NCBI GenBank assembly: GCA_034421575.1
Contig: DAOUKG010000006.1
Span: 19,467-83,466, forward strand
DNA length: 64,000 nt
Direction of reading: 5' to 3'
From: VXLM01 sp034421575
GTDB taxonomy: Bacteria > Chloroflexota > Dehalococcoidia > Lucifugimonadales > VXLM01
The notes under the pieces are model-generated. The model was not told where the DNA came from. It worked only from the letters and a program-made list of their open reading frames with translations, and did no database searches. The translations under genes were made by a program, and so were the position numbers. Shown here piece after piece: positions 61,731 to 64,000 of this stretch; the stretch's first letter is position 1; each line of letters starts with the position of its first letter.

Positions 61731-62462
61731 CTAGGTGGCGGAGGTTGCAGGCGCCGGCGCCCTTCCGCCCAGGCCGTCGTCAGTCACAAGTCCGTCACGC
61801 ATTGTGACGATGCGGTCGGCGATCTCACCGACCTCGCGGGAGTGCGTAACGATGACGAAGGTCTCCCCGCTGTCCTTGTTGAGTTTGATCATCAGGTCCA
61901 TGACCTCTTGAGCAGTCTCGCTGTCGAGGTCGCCCGTAGGCTCGTCCGCCCAGACGATGGCCGGACGGTTGACGAGTGCCCGGGCGATGGTGACCCTCTG
62001 GCGCTGGCCTCCGGAGAGCTCGGCCGGAAGGTGGTCGGCTCGGTCGGCCAGGCCGACCTGTTCGAGGAGTTCCAATGAGCGGCGCCGTGCCTCCTTGGAG
62101 CTGATGCCAGATACGAGCAGGGGCATTTCAACGTTTTCCGCGGCGCTCAGGACCGGCAGGAGGTTGTATAGCTGGAACACGAATCCCATGCGGCGAGCGC
62201 GGTAGTCGCTGCGTTCGTCGTCGGGCAGGTCGTGAATGACCTGGTTCTCGACGATAACCGAGCCGGAGTCGATATCGTCCAAGCCCGAAAGGCAGTTCAA
62301 GGTAGTGGTCTTGCCGCAGCCGCTCGGCCCCATTATGGCGACCATCTCGCCCCGTTTGACCTTGAGGTCGATGCCGCGGAGGGCAGGGACGGTGACCTTG
62401 CCGGTGCTGTAGGTCTTATGGACTGCGGTCGCGTCGACGATGTATCCGTTCTCTTCAGTCAT
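61731..62462 (-). CDS. ABC transporter ATP-binding protein, MacB/LolD type
   Basis: A 243-residue ATPase that drives the permease encoded just downstream. Walker A is GPSGCGKTT, the signature LSGGQRQRVTIARAL, Walker B VWADEPTGDLDS and the H-loop VTHSREV. LRGIDLKVKRGEMVAIMG and MGFVFQLYNLLPVLSAAENVE are typical of the LolD/MacB/FtsE group. The frame is open to 62519; GGAGAA before the ATG at 62462 decides the start. Confidence 0.92.
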   Translation of the reverse strand: MTEENGYIVDATAVHKTYSTGKVTVPALRGIDLKVKRGEMVAIMGPSGCGKTTTLNCLSGLDDIDSGSVIVENQVIHDLPDDERSDYRARRMGFVFQLYNLLPVLSAAENVEMPLLVSGISSKEARRRSLELLEQVGLADRADHLPAELSGGQRQRVTIARALVNRPAIVWADEPTGDLDSETAQEVMDLMIKLNKDSGETFVIVTHSREVGEIADRIVTMRDGLVTDDGLGGRAPAPATSAT

Positions 62463-62891
62463 CCGGGAGTTCTCCATTTGGGACTGTCTTGATTTTCTAC
62501 CTTCCGACTCACACGCCAAAAGAGAGTGTACGCCTCAAGACGGCGCGGAGTCAATAATTACGTAATAGATACGTAGTCGCATTACGTATTACAATGGCGT
62601 TGGCCGAATGTGAGAGGGTGTCTAATAAGTCCGCCGAGAGCGTTCGTGGTGAGCTCGTTGAACCATGAACGGGGCTGCCACCCTTCGACAGGCTTTCAAG
62701 TAACTGCTCAGGACAGGAAGAGGATTCACCGCAGAGAACACAGAGAGCGCAGAGGGGAAAAGAGGGCCTTCGACAGGCTCAGGCCGAACGTGCTTCCTCG
62801 TAGCCACACGGCAGTTACTGACACCCCGGCATGGCCCGAAACCCGGGGCGTGACGCTGCTCAGGGCGAACGGGATCCCTTTAGACACCCTC
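62463..62891. other. Intergenic region made of repeats, no gene
   Basis: No coding frame here has family features. An AT-rich stretch (62550-62590, with TTACGTAAT-type short inverted repeats) is followed by the MITE-like element. The 182-residue frame from 62610 on the plus strand is built from repeat sequence and the complement of the HTH gene and is not accepted. Confidence 0.6.
62614..62891. mobile_element. MITE-like element with 12-bp terminal inverted repeats
   Basis: GAGGGTGTCTAA at 62614-62625 and its exact complement TTAGACACCCTC at 62880-62891 bound 278 bp without a gene. Inside are family C repeat pieces (near 62642-62672 and 62764-62790: TTCGTGGTGAGCTCGTTGAACCATGAACGG-like halves and CCTTCGACAGGCTCAGG). 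Ends of the type GAGGGTGTCTAA are what I would expect of a DDE transposon. No clear target duplication is visible. It abuts the stop codon of the HTH gene at 62892. Confidence 0.55.
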
Positions 62892-63362
62892 TTAGAGGGC
62901 GGGGTCAGGGCGGTGATGGGAATTCAGGTACTCTTCGAGCTCGAAATTGATCGTGAGCTGGTCCAGTACCCGGTTGTCAGTACTGTAGATGTGGCTGTGC
63001 AGGCGGTTGAGGAGCTTTTGACTCTCGTGTCTGGGGGCCGTCTTTGCGTCGTAGTCCATGATTGCCTTTGCGGCGCGTGCGCGCTCCTTGGGATCGTCGG
63101 AGTCGAGGCGCTCGACCTGGACCGCCAACGCTTTGAGCATGAGGGTCCTCATGCCTGACCGGGCGTAGAATGCGACGGCGTCCCTCTGTTCTTCGTAGGC
63201 CGCGCGAAATTCCTCGTCGTTCATCCAGCGCTGGATGGTCCTGAGCGGAACCCCTGAGAGTTCGGCGGCCTCGGTCACTGACGTGGATGTGACGAGATGG
63301 GGGAGTGCGAGCAACTGTCTATCGGAGAGTTTTCCTTGTGAATTTACGCCATTTGATGCCAT
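62892..63362 (-). CDS. Helix-turn-helix protein, phage small-terminase-like
   Basis: A 156-residue protein. Residues 12-55 form a homeodomain-like HTH (LSDRQLLALPHLVTSTSVTEAAELSGVPLRTIQRWMNDEEF), followed by helices rich in Lys/Arg/Glu (RDAVAFYARSGMRTLMLKALAVQVERL, PKERARAAKAIMDY). This plan resembles terminase small subunit or phBC6A51-type HTH proteins that also occur alone in chromosomes. No large terminase or other phage gene is near. GGAGA lies ten bases before the ATG. It may bind DNA as a regulator; function unknown. The stop touches the right end of the MITE-like element. Confidence 0.65.
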   Translation of the reverse strand: MASNGVNSQGKLSDRQLLALPHLVTSTSVTEAAELSGVPLRTIQRWMNDEEFRAAYEEQRDAVAFYARSGMRTLMLKALAVQVERLDSDDPKERARAAKAIMDYDAKTAPRHESQKLLNRLHSHIYSTDNRVLDQLTINFELEEYLNSHHRPDPAL

Positions 63363-63409
63363 TTCGCGCCATTCTCCTTATTATTGTAAAGTTATGCGGT
63401 GTGTATTCA

Positions 63410-63444
63410 CCCTCACCCCAGCTCTCTCCCAGGACGGGAGAGGG
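63410..63444. repeat. Interspersed palindromic repeat, family A
   Basis: CCTCACCCCAG leads into CTCTCTCCC...GGGAGAGGG, a slightly changed copy of the repeat at 11290 and 63545. Confidence 0.75.
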
Positions 63445-63544
63445 GGCAGGTCGGATTGCCGCTAGAGGCCATGATAGGACTTATGTTCTGTGTTGTCAAG
63501 TCGGGGGAAGAAGAGTGAGTGTTCAGAGTTGATGAGGTGAACAA

Positions 63545-63585
63545 CCCTCTCCCTCACCCTAGCCCTCTCCCACGACGGGAGAGGG
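63545..63585. repeat. Interspersed palindromic repeat, family A
   Basis: CCCTCACCCTAG followed by the hairpin CCCTCTCCC ACGAC GGGAGAGGG. About 35 bases are the same as at 11290-11325, more than 50 kb away. Confidence 0.82.
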
Positions 63586-63598
63586 GACTGGATTCCGG

Positions 63599-63657
63599 CC
63601 TTCGCCGGAATGACGGTGGGCTGTGTGCGTTGTGTCCTCTCATGAAGTCTGAACAGC
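63599..63657. repeat. Interspersed repeat, family B long form
   Basis: CCTTCGCCGGAATGACGG, then GGGCTGTGTG, a variable stretch, and CATGAAGTCTG with ACAG. The block order matches 14951-15009. It follows a family A copy directly, showing that the families join into composite units. Confidence 0.75.
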
Positions 63658-63836
63658 TACGAAGAAGAGTGTTGGGTGCCAGGTGAGTGAGAATTGTCGG
63701 ACGGTACAGCGGGCTCCCGTAGGGAGGTACGGGACATGCGTTTGCGGGTTTGGGGGTCGTGCAAAGGCCTAGCAGACCGAAATCTTTGAAATGAGGGGTG
63801 GCAACAGTGGGTTGGAGTTGTGTTCTGCAACCACAG

Positions 63837-63857
63837 GGCGGGTTTGAAACCCGCCCC
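63837..63857. repeat. GGGCGGGTTT palindrome
   Basis: GGGCGGGTTT, one base, AAACCCGCCC: a perfect 10-bp inverted repeat followed by CCTAC. This type is commonly interspersed in Chloroflexota-like genomes, to my recollection; a shorter relative lies at 5469-5490. Confidence 0.75.
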
Positions 63858-64000
63858 TACCAAGTTGTGTCGCTACCCTTCAATTCCAAGCTGGACTTTG
63901 TACAAAGTATAGACAAAAGGTAAGAACAGGGTAAGCTAACAAGACCAAACCATCACGAAAGGTCAAGTTATGCTCACCCTGCCCGATGCGATTATACCTC

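Larger units (their letters stand above)
63363..64000. other. Gene-free, repeat-rich end of the window
   Basis: No credible coding frame is seen in 638 bp. The region holds two family A repeats, one long family B repeat, a CCCGTA/TACGGG hairpin (63716-63733) and a GGGCGGGTTT/AAACCCGCCC hairpin. The last 100 bases are AT-richer, with ACAAAGTATAGACAAAAGG-like sequence, possibly the upstream region of a gene beyond the window. Confidence 0.6.

Noticed and set aside
62610..63158. 182-residue plus-strand frame across the MITE-like element and HTH gene
   Set aside because: It is composed of repeat sequence and the complement of the HTH gene; no conserved motif.
62892..63362. Prophage remnant based on the terminase-like HTH protein
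   Set aside because: No capsid, portal, large terminase, integrase or att-like repeat is near; such HTH proteins also occur alone.

Overview
The window reads as bacterial chromosome of moderately high GC, most likely from the Chloroflexota (Dehalococcoidia / SAR202-like). This is inferred from the peripheral-arm-less nuo operon, the multiplied catabolic enzyme families (DapA-like lyases, ThDP enzymes, family III CoA transferase, EntS-like MFS exporters), the interspersed palindromic repeats and the TTG starts behind strong Shine-Dalgarno sites. There are no rRNA or tRNA genes, no CRISPR array, no intact insertion sequence and no clear prophage.

Layout. 1-2.2 kb: end of a Gfo/Idh/MocA oxidoreductase, a DUF6584-like protein and a RecB/Cas4-like PD-(D/E)XK nuclease. 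2.3-8.6 kb: three tandem DapA-superfamily lyases, a RidA protein, a thioredoxin-reductase-like flavoprotein, a DUF433/DUF5615 toxin-antitoxin pair and an SDR. 8.7-13.3 kb: an SLC13/RCK permease, then a minus-strand group of threonine synthase, a MoaD/ThiS protein ending in Gly-Gly-Cys, and an ArsC/Spx-like thioredoxin-fold protein whose catalytic-cysteine codon is an in-frame TGA followed by a perfect SECIS-type hairpin. That last gene is the most interesting feature of the window: a probable selenoprotein that ordinary gene calling truncates. 13.4-14.8 kb: a nitrilase-family amidohydrolase and a cupredoxin lipoprotein.

15.2-27.4 kb: nuoABCDHIJK-(DUF2007-like)-LMN with no nuoEFG, followed on the same strand by NAD kinase and a NUDIX ADP-ribose pyrophosphatase, so a respiratory and NAD(P) block. 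27.4-36.4 kb: a ThDP enzyme, an RraA-like protein, a seven-repeat FG-GAP protein, the NfeD-flotillin pair, and groES-groEL under a sigma70 promoter with a CIRCE-like operator. 36.7-50.5 kb: a second ThDP enzyme, three MFS exporters, a D-2-hydroxyacid dehydrogenase, a sulfatase, an M19 dipeptidase homologue lacking the usual N-terminal metal ligands, and HyuA/HyuB. 50.5-58.1 kb: CoA transferase, acyl-CoA synthetase, acyl-CoA dehydrogenase, aldo/keto reductase, Leu/Val-type dehydrogenase and a DadA-like FAD oxidase. 58.1-64 kb: an ABC exporter-type permease and ATPase, a small MITE-like element bounded by inverted repeats, an HTH protein, and a repeat-rich, gene-free end.

Taken together the genes suggest an aerobic or microaerobic heterotroph that degrades varied small organic acids, amides, sulfate esters and amino-acid derivatives, feeding CoA thioesters and reducing equivalents into a complex I that uses an unidentified electron donor. 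All functions are read from motifs; no database search was possible.
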